A stretch of 64,000 nt of DNA from Clostridium uliginosum (GTDB taxonomy: Bacteria > Bacillota > Clostridia > Clostridiales > Clostridiaceae): the NCBI RefSeq assembly GCF_900112485.1, contig NZ_FOMG01000020.1:1-64000 (forward strand), in the 5' to 3' direction. Under the pieces are notes generated by a model. That model was not told the origin of the DNA and searched no databases. It was given only the letters and a program-made list of their open reading frames with translations. How positions within the stretch are numbered: the first letter of the stretch is position 1; every line of letters begins with the position of its first letter. The position numbers and the translations under genes were made by a program. Shown piece after piece: positions 54,214 through 63,480 of the stretch.

Positions 54214-54345
54214 TATAATCATGGGTGTGTTAGAAAAGTATTGAACACTATTAATGTTTATAGAAATTATTGTAAACTAGGTATAAGCTAAGTTTGCTAA
54301 GTGAAGAATTAATATTTTCACTTAGTTTACCATAACTTATACTTG
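54214..54345 (+). promoter_or_regulatory. Promoter and structured leader of secD-secF
   Basis: TATAAT at 54214-54219 (with a weak TTTATT 17 bases before) would give a leader of about 230 bases. Within it, CTAAGTGAA (54298-54306) pairs with TTCACTTAG (54315-54323 region), and GTATAAG (54281-54287) with CTTATAC (54336-54342). GTAAACT (54272-54278) could instead pair with AGTTTAC (54324-54330). No T-run follows, so it is not a plain terminator. Confidence 0.45.
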
Positions 54346-54457
54346 TGTATAGACGTTTTACATAACAAAAATTTATGGAAAGTTTTAACGGTATAGGTTG
54401 AATAATTTTAATTTTACTTAGTAATAAAAATTGTAGAAATACCAGAGGGGGATTAAA

Positions 54458-55714
54458 ATGAAGAAGAAAAGTAAGAGTTCAGCATTATTTATAGCAATAA
54501 TTGTTGTAACGTTTTTTTTAGCTTTTGCAGGATTTAGAGGATTTTTCTTGGGCGGATGGCAATTTAAATCTTTTAATGATGTAATAACCAAAGGACTTGA
54601 TTTACAAGGTGGAGTTTCTGTGTTAATGGAAATTCAAGACGATAAAGTAACTAAAGACCAATTAGAGAGTACTAAGGAACATATTTCTTTAAGAGTAAAT
54701 AAACTTGGAGTTGCTGAAACTGTTGTAACAACAGAAGGTGATAGAAAAATCAGAGTAGATGTTCCAGGTGCATTTGATTCACAAGCAATCGTAGAAAGTT
54801 TAAGTAAATCAGGAAATCTAGTATTTAAGAGTCCAGATGGAGAAGAAATTCTTACTGGTAAAGAAGTAAAAAAAGCATCGGCAGGAATTAATCAAGAAAA
54901 TGGTAAACCATCTGTATCTTTGGAATTAAATGAAGAAGGCCAACAAGCTTTTTCAGCAGCAACTGGCAAATATATAGGACAAAAAATTTCCATTTGTATG
55001 GATGACGAAGTAGTGTCAGCGCCTACTGTAGAAACACAAATTACAGATGGAAGGGCAAGCATTTCTGGTAGTAAAAATTTAGAAGAAGCTAAGAGTTTAG
55101 CTGGAATTATTAACTCAGGAGCTTTACCAACTACAGTTAAAGCGGCTTCAGTAAAAAATGTAGGAGCTCAACTTGGTGCTACAGCACTACCAAATGCTTT
55201 AAAAGCAGGAGCACTTGGTATAGGATTAGTTTTCCTATTTATGATTTGTTATTATAGAGTTCCAGGTGTATTAGCTAGCGTGGCTTTAACTTTATATATA
55301 ACACTTACATTATTTATATTTGTAGAAGTTGGAGTAACAATGACACTACCAGGAATAGCAGCACTGTTACTGACTATTGGTATGGCAGTAGACGCTAATG
55401 TGTTGATTTTTGAAAGAATTAGAGAAGAATTAAGAAAAGGTTTATCTATTAAAACCTCAATTAAAAAAGGGTTTGAAAATGCACTGTCTTCAATAGTAGA
55501 CTCAAATGTAACAACAATCTTATCAGGATTGGTTTTATATTTCTTTGGTTCAGGAGCAGTTAAAGGATTTGCCGTTACATTAATGATAGGTATAGTTGTA
55601 AGTTTATTTACAGCTTTGATAGTTAGTAAAATGCTTATTAACTTAGCAGTTGATGCTGGGATATTAACAAAGCTATCATACTTTGGAGTTAAGAGGGAGG
55701 AAGAACATGTTTAA
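54458..55714 (+). CDS. secD: Protein translocase subunit SecD
   Basis: A 418-residue RND-type subunit that uses the proton or ion gradient to help protein export. It has one N-terminal helix (about 9-28), then KGLDLQGGVSVLMEIQDD, a periplasm-side P1 domain (about 50-225), and five C-terminal helices containing LLTIGMAVDANVLIFERIREE. It is shorter than the E. coli form, as usual in Firmicutes. It has a GAGGGGG site and overlaps secF by 8 bases. Confidence 0.96.
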   Translation: MKKKSKSSALFIAIIVVTFFLAFAGFRGFFLGGWQFKSFNDVITKGLDLQGGVSVLMEIQDDKVTKDQLESTKEHISLRVNKLGVAETVVTTEGDRKIRVDVPGAFDSQAIVESLSKSGNLVFKSPDGEEILTGKEVKKASAGINQENGKPSVSLELNEEGQQAFSAATGKYIGQKISICMDDEVVSAPTVETQITDGRASISGSKNLEEAKSLAGIINSGALPTTVKAASVKNVGAQLGATALPNALKAGALGIGLVFLFMICYYRVPGVLASVALTLYITLTLFIFVEVGVTMTLPGIAALLLTIGMAVDANVLIFERIREELRKGLSIKTSIKKGFENALSSIVDSNVTTILSGLVLYFFGSGAVKGFAVTLMIGIVVSLFTALIVSKMLINLAVDAGILTKLSYFGVKREEEHV

Positions 55715-56576
55715 AATAATAGAAAAATCAAAGATATGGCTTTCAATTTCTCTAATTGTTATTTTGATCGGATTAGGCTTTTTATGTACTAGAGGATTAA
55801 ACTTTGGTATAGACTTTAAAGGTGGTACTCAATTAACAATTCAATTAAACTCAAGTACAGATAAACAAGAAGTGGATAATATAATAAAATCATATGCTCA
55901 AGATGCTGTTGGAAATACAGTAGATAATAATCAGTATGAAGTTAAATCAGGAGATTTAAATAGCGAAAAAGTATCTTCTATTATGAAAGAATTAAAAGAA
56001 AAATATGGATTAGAAGATAATGCACTTATTTCTCAAGATGAAATAGGAGCATCTGTTGGTAAAGAATTAACACAAAAATCATTAATAGCATTTTGTATTG
56101 CTTGTGTTGTAATGTTAATATATATAGCTATAAGATTTGAATTTAATTTTGGTGTTGCAGCTTTAGTAGCAACTGTTCATGATGTATTAATAACTGTAAG
56201 CGTATATGCTATATTTGATATTAAGGTTAATACACCATTTATTGCAGCTATATTAACAATTATAGGATATTCAATGAATGATACCATTGTAATTTTTGAT
56301 AGAATAAGAGAAAATGCAAAAAATATGAGAAGAGCAAATACAATAGATATAGCTAATATTAGTTTAACTGAAACTATGACGAGATCTATAAATACATCTA
56401 TAACAACACTATTTACAATAGTTGCTGTAAATATATTTGTACCAACGGTTAGAGAATTTACTATTCCACTTATTATAGGTATAGTAGCAGGAGCTTATTC
56501 TTCAATATTTGTAGCATCTCCAGTTTGGGTTTATCTTAAGGCAAGAGCGAAAAATAAAAAATTACAAAGAGTTTAA
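55707..56576 (+). CDS. secF: Protein translocase subunit SecF
   Basis: A 289-residue partner of SecD. The N-terminal helix (about 9-27) is followed by GLNFGIDFKGGTQLTIQL, an extracytoplasmic domain, and five helices with LTIIGYSMNDTIVIFDRIREN. I chose ATG 55707 with GGGAGG (55695-55700). An upstream TTG at 55683 lacks a site. The overlap with secD implies coupled translation and equal amounts. Confidence 0.96.
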   Translation: MFKIIEKSKIWLSISLIVILIGLGFLCTRGLNFGIDFKGGTQLTIQLNSSTDKQEVDNIIKSYAQDAVGNTVDNNQYEVKSGDLNSEKVSSIMKELKEKYGLEDNALISQDEIGASVGKELTQKSLIAFCIACVVMLIYIAIRFEFNFGVAALVATVHDVLITVSVYAIFDIKVNTPFIAAILTIIGYSMNDTIVIFDRIRENAKNMRRANTIDIANISLTETMTRSINTSITTLFTIVAVNIFVPTVREFTIPLIIGIVAGAYSSIFVASPVWVYLKARAKNKKLQRV

Positions 56577-56721
56577 TTTATTGTTGGATATAAATTAAAG
56601 GTAGATAAAATGAAACTTGCTTTTGTGAGTAAATACATAAAAGTTTAGGTAAAGTAATCCAGGGGTCTATGTATTATTTAGTTTAATTTTAGAAACAATT
56701 AAGTAATGCGTAGTATTGGAT

Positions 56722-56884
56722 AAGGTGTATGAAAGAAAATAACAGACCAAAGATTGCGCCATATATTTCATGTCAGACAAGAAGGTAAGTTTTGATTCAT
56801 AGCTTATCTATTATCAAAACTTGCTGACACAGTATGGCACAAAATAGACAAGCACACTGGTCTGTTATTTTTTTGAATGTGCCT
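56722..56884 (+). repeat. Palindromic 161-bp element, copy 5
   Basis: 163 bp. The left end has diverged (AAGGTGTATG) while the right end (GAATGTGCCTA) is typical. The inner stem is TTTTGATTCATAG with CTATTATCAAAA. Its sequence differs from copy 2 (TTCAGTTAATAG), but pairing is kept by matched changes. It lies between secF and the recJ-like gene. Confidence 0.85.
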
Positions 56885-56915
56885 AAACCTCCATAGTGAA
56901 ATTTGGAGGTTTATT
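56884..56915 (+). terminator. Hairpin after palindromic copy 5
   Basis: AAACCTCCA pairs with TGGAGGTTT at 56885-56911, followed by ATTCATTTTG. It may end secD-secF transcription. The rest of 56577-56996 holds no gene. Confidence 0.55.
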
Positions 56916-56996
56916 CATTTTGTAATAAAATATTTGTAAAAAAGATTATAATCAATTATAATATAACTGTTTTCTAATTTTATGGAGGAATAAGCC

Positions 56997-57860
56997 ATGC
57001 GTAAGTTCTGGGAAAGTATTTATTGTCCAAATTATATTACTGGATATAACCCCTTTATACTTAAAGGTATGAACAAAGCATTAGAAAGAGTCGTCTCTGC
57101 TGTAAACAATAGAGAAAAAATAGTTATTTATGGAATTCCAAATGTTGATGGTATTTGTGCAATTGCATCATTAATACTTGTTTTGAAGTATTTAAATGCA
57201 GATGTAGAATATCTTATATATGATGGAGTGAAGAGTAGAGATAAACTTAATTCTAAAGATATAAAGAATAATGTGGATTTTTTAGGAGCTGAGTTATTAA
57301 TAACCTTAGGGGTAGGACTAAAGTCACAGGAAGAAGTAACTTTGTGTGAAAAATTGGGTATAGATTTAATTGTTCTTGAAAACAAGGAAAGTGACCTTGT
57401 AGATGAATACATATATGTTAACCCAAGACAAAAAGGATGTCAGTATAGATATAAAAATTTATCTATAAGTGCATTAACATTTAAGTTAATGCAATCAATT
57501 GCAATATATTACAATATGAAAAGTATTAATAAATATTTAGATTTAATTCTTATGGGAGTACAATGTACAAATGTATCGACCAAAGGAGAAAATGGAATAT
57601 TAATAAAAGAAGGGAATAAATTTTTATTTAATACCAACAATAATGGGTTAAGATCAGTAATAGAATTTAATAATGTAAAAGAACTTAATTATGATTCTAT
57701 AAATGAAATGATAGAATTTATTACTCCAACAATAGGAGCAGTAGGTATTATGGATAATGCAAGAATAGTACTGGAGTTATTAACTACAGATGACAAAGAT
57801 AGAGCAGATCAAATAGTTAAGTATTTATATAATTCAAAGAAAAGTGAGATGCTTAAATAA
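56997..57860 (+). CDS. Degenerate RecJ-like (DHH) protein without catalytic motifs
   Basis: A 287-residue protein at the usual recJ position (secDF-recJ-apt-relA). It follows the RecJ N-terminal fold but has lost the metal-binding residues. Where RecJ has GDYDVDGITA, this has YGIPNVDGICA. Where RecJ has TVDCGI, this has TLGVGL, and where RecJ has DHHE, this has ENKE. Later NPRQKGCQYRYKNLSISALTFKLMQ matches RecJ NPkq-C-Y-fK-L. The DHHA1 and OB domains of full-length RecJ (over 550 residues) are missing. It is likely a non-catalytic relative. It has GGAGG before ATG 56997. Confidence 0.75.
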   Translation: MRKFWESIYCPNYITGYNPFILKGMNKALERVVSAVNNREKIVIYGIPNVDGICAIASLILVLKYLNADVEYLIYDGVKSRDKLNSKDIKNNVDFLGAELLITLGVGLKSQEEVTLCEKLGIDLIVLENKESDLVDEYIYVNPRQKGCQYRYKNLSISALTFKLMQSIAIYYNMKSINKYLDLILMGVQCTNVSTKGENGILIKEGNKFLFNTNNNGLRSVIEFNNVKELNYDSINEMIEFITPTIGAVGIMDNARIVLELLTTDDKDRADQIVKYLYNSKKSEMLK

Positions 57861-57914
57861 AAACAACTGTAATTTTATATTTATTTTTAAATAATAGTTT
57901 TTGGAGGAATTAAA

Positions 57915-58433
57915 ATGGATTTAAGAGATAAAATAAGAATAATTGACGGGTTTCCAAAGGAAGGAATAAGTTTTAAGGACATAACAACATTAATAGGTGA
58001 AGGAGAATCTTTAAAAGCATCTATTGATATGTTTGTAGATTATCTAAAAGACAAAAAAATTGATTTAATTGTTGGACCTGAAGCAAGAGGATTTATTTTT
58101 GGAGTTCCTGTTGCATATGCTTTAGGAATTGGGTTTGTTCCAGTAAGAAAACCAGGAAAATTACCAGGTGAAACCATTTCTGTTGATTATGACTTAGAAT
58201 ATGGTAGTGATGTTCTTCAAATTCATAAAGATGCTATTAAAAAGGGTCAAAGAGTTGCAATAATAGATGATTTATTAGCAACAGGTGGTACATTAGAAGG
58301 TGTTGCTAAATTAGTTGAACAAGCTGGCGGGGAAGTTGTTTCTATTGACTTTTTAATAGAATTAACTGAACTTAAGGGGAGAGATAAATTAAAAAACTAT
58401 GATGTATTATCATTAGTGCAATATGACCTTTAA
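57915..58433 (+). CDS. apt: Adenine phosphoribosyltransferase
   Basis: A 172-residue purine-salvage enzyme that makes AMP from adenine and PRPP. The N-terminal [15 protein letters not shown], the [20 protein letters not shown] loop, [10 protein letters not shown] and the PRPP motif [16 protein letters not shown] are all present. It has GGAGG before ATG 57915. It is placed before relA, as in many Firmicutes. Confidence 0.97.
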   Translation: MDLRDKIRIIDGFPKEGISFKDITTLIGEGESLKASIDMFVDYLKDKKIDLIVGPEARGFIFGVPVAYALGIGFVPVRKPGKLPGETISVDYDLEYGSDVLQIHKDAIKKGQRVAIIDDLLATGGTLEGVAKLVEQAGGEVVSIDFLIELTELKGRDKLKNYDVLSLVQYDL

Positions 58434-58438
58434 ATTTA

Positions 58439-58499
58439 TTGAAAATAGTTGTAAAATAATATATAATTATAGGAAAGGCTGGTTATATAACCAGCCTTT
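58439..58499 (+). promoter_or_regulatory. relA promoter and leader palindrome
   Basis: TTGAAA (58439-58444), a 17-base spacer and TATAAT (58462-58467) form a near-consensus promoter. The predicted start (about 58474) falls at a perfect 26-base palindrome (AAAGGCTGGTTAT and its complement, 58474-58499). The transcript would therefore begin with a 5'-end hairpin. There is no T-run, so it is not a standard terminator. Confidence 0.65.
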
Positions 58500-58538
58500 G
58501 AATTTACAGAAATTTAACAAAAGGAGAGAGTAATCCTT

Positions 58539-60725
58539 ATGATTGATAACTTATTAGAAAAAATTCATACCAATTGTCATAATGTTGATGTTGAAATAAT
58601 TAAAAAAGCATATTTTTTTGCACAGGAAGCTCATAAGGAACAAAAAAGAGAATCAGGTGAACCGTACATAATTCATCCAATAGATGTAGCAGAAATTCTT
58701 GCTGAACTTGGAATGGATACAAGTACTATTGCAGCTGGACTTCTTCATGATGTAATTGAAGATACTGAATGTTCTTATGAATTAATGGTAAGTACCTTTA
58801 ATGAGGAAGTAGCAAATCTTGTTAATGGAGTAACTAAGCTTGGAAAAATTCAATATAAAACAAAAGAAGAACAACAAGCAGATAATGTTAGAAAGATGTT
58901 ACTTGCTATGGCTAAGGATATACGTGTTATCATTATAAAACTTGCAGATAGATTGCATAATATGAGAACACTTAAATTTATGCCAAAAGAAAAACAAAAA
59001 TTAAAAGCAAAAGAAACATTAGACATTTATGCGCCACTAGCTCATAGACTTGGTATGTCTAAGATCAAATGGGAACTCGAAGATCTCTCTTTTAGATATT
59101 TACATGAAAATGAATATTATGAATTAGTACACCAAATAGCTGAAAAAAGAGTTGAGAGAGAAACTTATATAAATAATGTTATAGTTGATTTAAAGAAAAA
59201 GTTAGAATCATCAGGCATAGACTCAGACATTGAAGGAAGACCTAAACATTTTTATAGTATTTATAAAAAGATGGTTAATAAAAATAAAAGTATAGAACAA
59301 ATTTTTGACTTAACAGCTATTAGAATATTAGTTAATTCAGTTAAGGATTGTTATGGAGTACTTGGAATAGTACATACAATATATAGACCGATACCAGGGA
59401 GATTTAAAGACTATATAGCAATGCCGAAACCTAATATGTATCAATCTTTACATACTACTGTAATTGGATCACAAGGAAAAACTTTTGAAATTCAGATAAG
59501 AACTTTTGAAATGCATAAAACAGCAGAATATGGTATTGCTGCTCATTGGAAGTATAAAGAAGGAGATTTAACTGAAGAGGATAAAGATAAAGAATTTGAG
59601 AAAAAATTAGTATGGCTTAGAGATATGTTAGAATGGCAAAAAGAAACTTCAGATGCAGAAGAATTTATTGAAGGATTTAAAATCGATTTGTTTTCTGATG
59701 AAGTATTCGTATTTACTCCAAAAGGTGTTGTAATAAATTTATGTAGTAAGGCAACACCAATAGATTTTGCTTATAGAATACATACTGATGTTGGGAATAA
59801 GTGTGTTGGAGCTAAGGTTAATGGAAAGATTGTTCCTCTTGATTATACACTTAAAACTGGAGAAATTGTTGAAATTCTTACTTCACAAAATTCAAAAGGA
59901 CCTAACATGGATTGGTTAAACAGTGCTAAAAGTAATCAATCTAAAAGTAAAATAAAGTTATGGTTTAAGAAAGCCAAAAAGGAAGAAAATATAATTAAAG
60001 GAAAAGAACTTCTTGAAAAAGAACTCAAGAAACAAAGTGCTAATTTTGCTGATATTGCAAAAGGTGATAGTTATGAAAAATTAACAAAGAGATATAATGT
60101 TCATTGTATTGAAGATTTATATGCTGTAATTGGAGTTGGAGGACTTTCAGCATCTTCTTTTGTTTCAAGACTTAAAGAAGATAATGAGCCAACTAAAGAA
60201 AAGGATTTACAAGAATCATTATATAAAACAATAGAGGGACATATTGCAAAGAATGGAAAGCAAAAAACTTCTGATAACTATGGTATAAGTGTAAAAGGTG
60301 TAAGTAATATTATGGTTAGATTTGCAAAGTGTTGCAATCCGGTACCAGGAGATGAAATTTTAGGTTATATAACAAAGGGCAGGGGAGTATCAGTTCATAG
60401 ACAAGATTGTAGTAATTTAAAAGCTCTTATTGATACAGATGGTGATAAGGTAGTAGAAGTATCTTGGGGATCGTCAAATGGAAATGCATATTTTGCAGAA
60501 ATTCAAGTGCAAACGGAAGATAAAATGGGAATTCTTAGTGATATAATGAGTGTGATTACTGATTTAAAGTTACATTTAAGTTCATTAAATGCTAATCCAG
60601 CAAAAGAAGGAATTGCACTTATAAATATAAAAATAAAAATTAATTCTATAGAAGATTTAAAAGATTTTATGAAAAAAATTAAAAAGCTTAAGGGTGTAAT
60701 GGATGTTTATAGAATGAATAGTTGA
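58539..60725 (+). CDS. relA: Bifunctional (p)ppGpp synthetase/hydrolase RelA/SpoT
   Basis: A 728-residue stringent-response enzyme. The HD hydrolase domain is intact (GLLHDVIEDTE, about 45-150). The synthetase domain (about 240-350) has GRFKDYIAMPKPNMYQSLHT, and its RFKD follows the RxKD type of bifunctional enzymes. The TGS domain begins near 388 (VFVFTPKGVVINL). The Cys-containing zinc-finger region RFAKCCNPVPGDEI and a C-terminal ACT domain (after about 655) follow. It has its own promoter upstream. Confidence 0.96.
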   Translation: MIDNLLEKIHTNCHNVDVEIIKKAYFFAQEAHKEQKRESGEPYIIHPIDVAEILAELGMDTSTIAAGLLHDVIEDTECSYELMVSTFNEEVANLVNGVTKLGKIQYKTKEEQQADNVRKMLLAMAKDIRVIIIKLADRLHNMRTLKFMPKEKQKLKAKETLDIYAPLAHRLGMSKIKWELEDLSFRYLHENEYYELVHQIAEKRVERETYINNVIVDLKKKLESSGIDSDIEGRPKHFYSIYKKMVNKNKSIEQIFDLTAIRILVNSVKDCYGVLGIVHTIYRPIPGRFKDYIAMPKPNMYQSLHTTVIGSQGKTFEIQIRTFEMHKTAEYGIAAHWKYKEGDLTEEDKDKEFEKKLVWLRDMLEWQKETSDAEEFIEGFKIDLFSDEVFVFTPKGVVINLCSKATPIDFAYRIHTDVGNKCVGAKVNGKIVPLDYTLKTGEIVEILTSQNSKGPNMDWLNSAKSNQSKSKIKLWFKKAKKEENIIKGKELLEKELKKQSANFADIAKGDSYEKLTKRYNVHCIEDLYAVIGVGGLSASSFVSRLKEDNEPTKEKDLQESLYKTIEGHIAKNGKQKTSDNYGISVKGVSNIMVRFAKCCNPVPGDEILGYITKGRGVSVHRQDCSNLKALIDTDGDKVVEVSWGSSNGNAYFAEIQVQTEDKMGILSDIMSVITDLKLHLSSLNANPAKEGIALINIKIKINSIEDLKDFMKKIKKLKGVMDVYRMNS

Positions 60726-60737
60726 GGAATGATAAAA

Positions 60738-61193
60738 ATGAGAGCAGTAGTGCAAAGAGTAATTTCATCAAATGTTAAGGTCGATGGGTGTATAATAGGA
60801 ACTATAAAAAAGGGACTTAATGTATTAATAGGAATAGCTAAGGAAGATACATTAGAAGATTTAAAGTACATAAAAGATAAAATTATTAATTTAAGAATTT
60901 TTGAAGATGAAAATGCTAAAATGAACTTATCATTATTAGATGTTAAAGGAGAAATTTTAGTTATATCACAGTTTACCTTATATGGGGATTGTAGAAAAGG
61001 AAGAAGACCAAACTTTATGGAAGCTAAAGCTGGAGAAGATGCTGAAGAATTTTATGAAACTTTTGTTAGTCTTTTAAAAGAAACAGATTTAAAAGTTGAA
61101 ACAGGAAAGTTTGGAGCAGATATGAAGGTTGAAATACATAATGATGGTCCTGTTACAATAATTTTAGATAGTAAGCTGATGAGAGCAAAATAA
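60738..61193 (+). CDS. dtd: D-aminoacyl-tRNA deacylase
   Basis: A 151-residue enzyme that removes D-amino acids from tRNA. The N-terminus [17 protein letters not shown] is typical. The catalytic segment [17 protein letters not shown] and the cross-subunit Gly-cisPro motif NDGPVTIIL are present. I chose ATG 60738, nine bases after GAGGA; ATG 60729 is too close to it. It begins 12 bases after the relA stop. Confidence 0.96.
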   Translation: MRAVVQRVISSNVKVDGCIIGTIKKGLNVLIGIAKEDTLEDLKYIKDKIINLRIFEDENAKMNLSLLDVKGEILVISQFTLYGDCRKGRRPNFMEAKAGEDAEEFYETFVSLLKETDLKVETGKFGADMKVEIHNDGPVTIILDSKLMRAK

Positions 61194-61346
61194 GTTTAAT
61201 TATATATGTTCTAATTAATAGAATTGATTATTTATATGGTTGACCTCTAAAGAAATAATAGAGATACTGAATAAATTCAAATGAATAATGATTTTTAGAA
61301 TATATATCTAAAAAGAACTTTTAAAGAATTTTGGGAGGTGTTCGTA

Positions 61347-61946
61347 TTGATTATAAAAACAATTCCAGCAGGAATATATGATGCAAATTGTTATCTAGTA
61401 ATAGATGAGGGATCAAAAGAATGTGGAGTAATTGATCCAGGTGGTGATTCACAAAGGATAGAGACTATTATTAAATCTTTAGATGTTAAAGTTAAATACA
61501 TTATTTTAACACATGGTCATGTAGATCATGTAGGTGGGGTAGTGGATTTAAGTAAGACTTTTAATGTTCCATTTTTTATAAGCAAAATAGATGAAGAATA
61601 TATGGAAAAGGATTATGAAGTTTTTGGAAGTTTGCCTAAGGCTTCAGGATACCTAAAAGAAGGAGATACTTTAAGTTTAGGTGATAAGGAAATTAAAGTT
61701 ATAGAGACACCAGGACACACAAAAGGTGGACTTTGTTTCTTGATTGAAGACAAGGTATTTACAGGAGATACACTTTTCCAAGGCTCTATTGGTAGAACTG
61801 ACTTTGTTGGTGGAAATATGGGAGAAATTATAAATAGTATAAAAGAAAAGTTGCTTATATTAGGCGATGATGTAGAGGTTTATCCAGGTCATGGATCAAT
61901 GTCTAATATACTGTATGAAAAAAGGAGAAATCCATTTTTAGCATAA
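61347..61946 (+). CDS. Metallo-beta-lactamase fold hydrolase (glyoxalase II-like)
   Basis: A protein of about 199 residues with the metal-binding HxHxDH motif in LTHGHVDHVGG, then ETPGHTKGGLCF, FTGDTLFQGSIGRTDF and VYPGHGSMS. This is the YcbL/GloB-like subgroup common beside hemZ in Clostridia. The substrate is unknown; a thioester such as a lactoylglutathione analogue is possible. I chose TTG 61347 with GGGAGGTG upstream; GTG 61338 is part of that site. Confidence 0.92.
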   Translation: MIIKTIPAGIYDANCYLVIDEGSKECGVIDPGGDSQRIETIIKSLDVKVKYIILTHGHVDHVGGVVDLSKTFNVPFFISKIDEEYMEKDYEVFGSLPKASGYLKEGDTLSLGDKEIKVIETPGHTKGGLCFLIEDKVFTGDTLFQGSIGRTDFVGGNMGEIINSIKEKLLILGDDVEVYPGHGSMSNILYEKRRNPFLA

Positions 61947-61955
61947 GGAGAAATT

Positions 61956-63380
61956 ATGGAAGTTACAGTTAATTTAAATAATTTAAAATACAGATATGAA
62001 GTGTATCAATTATTTAATATATATTTTCCTTTAAGAGAGATTAAATTCTTAAGTGAAGAAGAAGCAGAATATATTTTTTACATTGATGAAGAGAAACTAA
62101 AATTTTCGTATAAGGAATATGTTAAAGAAGAATCTTTAGGAGAGGATATTAAGAATTCTCTTAGAAGATTCATTTTTTCCTGTTTAAAAGAAATAACAGG
62201 TGATATATATCCGTGGGGAATTTTAATTGGAATTAGACCATCTAAGATAGCATTAAAATTACTTAAAGAAGGTTATACTGAAGAAGAGATTGTAAAAATC
62301 TTTAAAGATAGATATTTAGCTCATGAAGATAAAGCAAAAATTTGTATAGAAGTTGCTAAATGTGAAGATAAATTTGTAAATAAAGATAAAAATAAAATAT
62401 CTATTTATATTGGAATGGCATTTTGCCCTACTAAGTGTCTTTATTGTTCGTTTACATCTAATCCTATAAAGGGAAATCAGAAGATAGTAATTCCTTATTT
62501 GGAAGCCTTAATAAAAGAAATTAAAGCAATGAAAGAATATGTAGAGGAAAAAAATATTGATATAGAAACAGTATACTTTGGCGGTGGAACTCCAACATCT
62601 GTAGATGATAAACAATTTAAATTTTTAATGGATGAGATATATGATGCATTTGTTAAGGATAAACATATTAAAGAATTTACGGTTGAATGTGGTAGACCAG
62701 ACACGATAACTTTGAATAAACTAGAAACTATGAAGTCATGTGATGTAAACAGGATTAGCATAAATCCTCAAACTATGAACGATGAAACACTAAACTTAAT
62801 TGGAAGAACTCATTCTAAAGATGATATTAAAGAAAAGTTTAAAATGGCAAGAGAACTTGGATTTAATGATATAAATATGGATATAATAATAGGTCTTCCG
62901 GGTGAAGGTCATAGTGAAATGATAAATACTAAAAACGAGTTAATTGCTTTAAAACCGGATAGTATAACAGTACATGGACTTGCTTTAAAAAGAGGGTCTA
63001 GAATGTATGAAAACTTTATATTAAAAAAAGGTATAGACATTCCTCCTCAAGAAGAGATTGCAAAAATGTATGAAGAAAGCAGAAATTTAGCTAAAGGCTT
63101 AGATATTTACCCATATTACATGTATAGGCAAAAAAATATGGTTGGAAATATGGAAAATTTGGGGTATGCTAAAGAAGGTAAAGAATGTATTTATAATATT
63201 GAAATGATTGAAGAAAAGCAGACAATAATTGCTTTAGGAGCAGCTGCTGTAAGTAAAGTGATATTTTTGGATGAAGATAGGCTTGAAAGATTTCCTAATC
63301 TAAAGGATATTAAAGAATATATTTCAAGAGTAGACGAAATGATTGATGGAAAAAAAGAATTACTGAACACGTTGTATTAA
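61956..63380 (+). CDS. hemZ: HemZ-type coproporphyrinogen dehydrogenase (radical SAM)
   Basis: A 474-residue oxygen-independent coproporphyrinogen III oxidase-like enzyme. An N-terminal domain of about 150 residues precedes the radical SAM cluster MAFCPTKCLYCSF (CxxxCxxC, near 157-164), YFGGGTPTSVDDKQF, and RISINPQTMNDETL. The long N-terminal part and DINMDIIIGLPGEG are characteristic of HemZ rather than HemN. Whether it makes haem here is uncertain, because many Clostridia keep it without a complete haem pathway. It starts 9 bases after the hydrolase gene. Confidence 0.92.
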   Translation: MEVTVNLNNLKYRYEVYQLFNIYFPLREIKFLSEEEAEYIFYIDEEKLKFSYKEYVKEESLGEDIKNSLRRFIFSCLKEITGDIYPWGILIGIRPSKIALKLLKEGYTEEEIVKIFKDRYLAHEDKAKICIEVAKCEDKFVNKDKNKISIYIGMAFCPTKCLYCSFTSNPIKGNQKIVIPYLEALIKEIKAMKEYVEEKNIDIETVYFGGGTPTSVDDKQFKFLMDEIYDAFVKDKHIKEFTVECGRPDTITLNKLETMKSCDVNRISINPQTMNDETLNLIGRTHSKDDIKEKFKMARELGFNDINMDIIIGLPGEGHSEMINTKNELIALKPDSITVHGLALKRGSRMYENFILKKGIDIPPQEEIAKMYEESRNLAKGLDIYPYYMYRQKNMVGNMENLGYAKEGKECIYNIEMIEEKQTIIALGAAAVSKVIFLDEDRLERFPNLKDIKEYISRVDEMIDGKKELLNTLY

Positions 63381-63480
63381 ACTACATTATTGAGAGAATA
63401 AATTAATTTGAGTTAGTTTAGAAATTATATTATAAAAGAGCTTAAACTAGTTTTATATTCTCATTTAAGGAGGAATATAA

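Noticed and set aside
128..56884. Dispersed repeats considered as a CRISPR array
   Set aside because: Copies are 161 bp, thousands of bases apart and occur in both orientations, without regular spacers or cas genes.
63381..63480. T-box leader before hisS
   Set aside because: Only 100 bases are available and no T-box sequence or terminator/antiterminator is visible.
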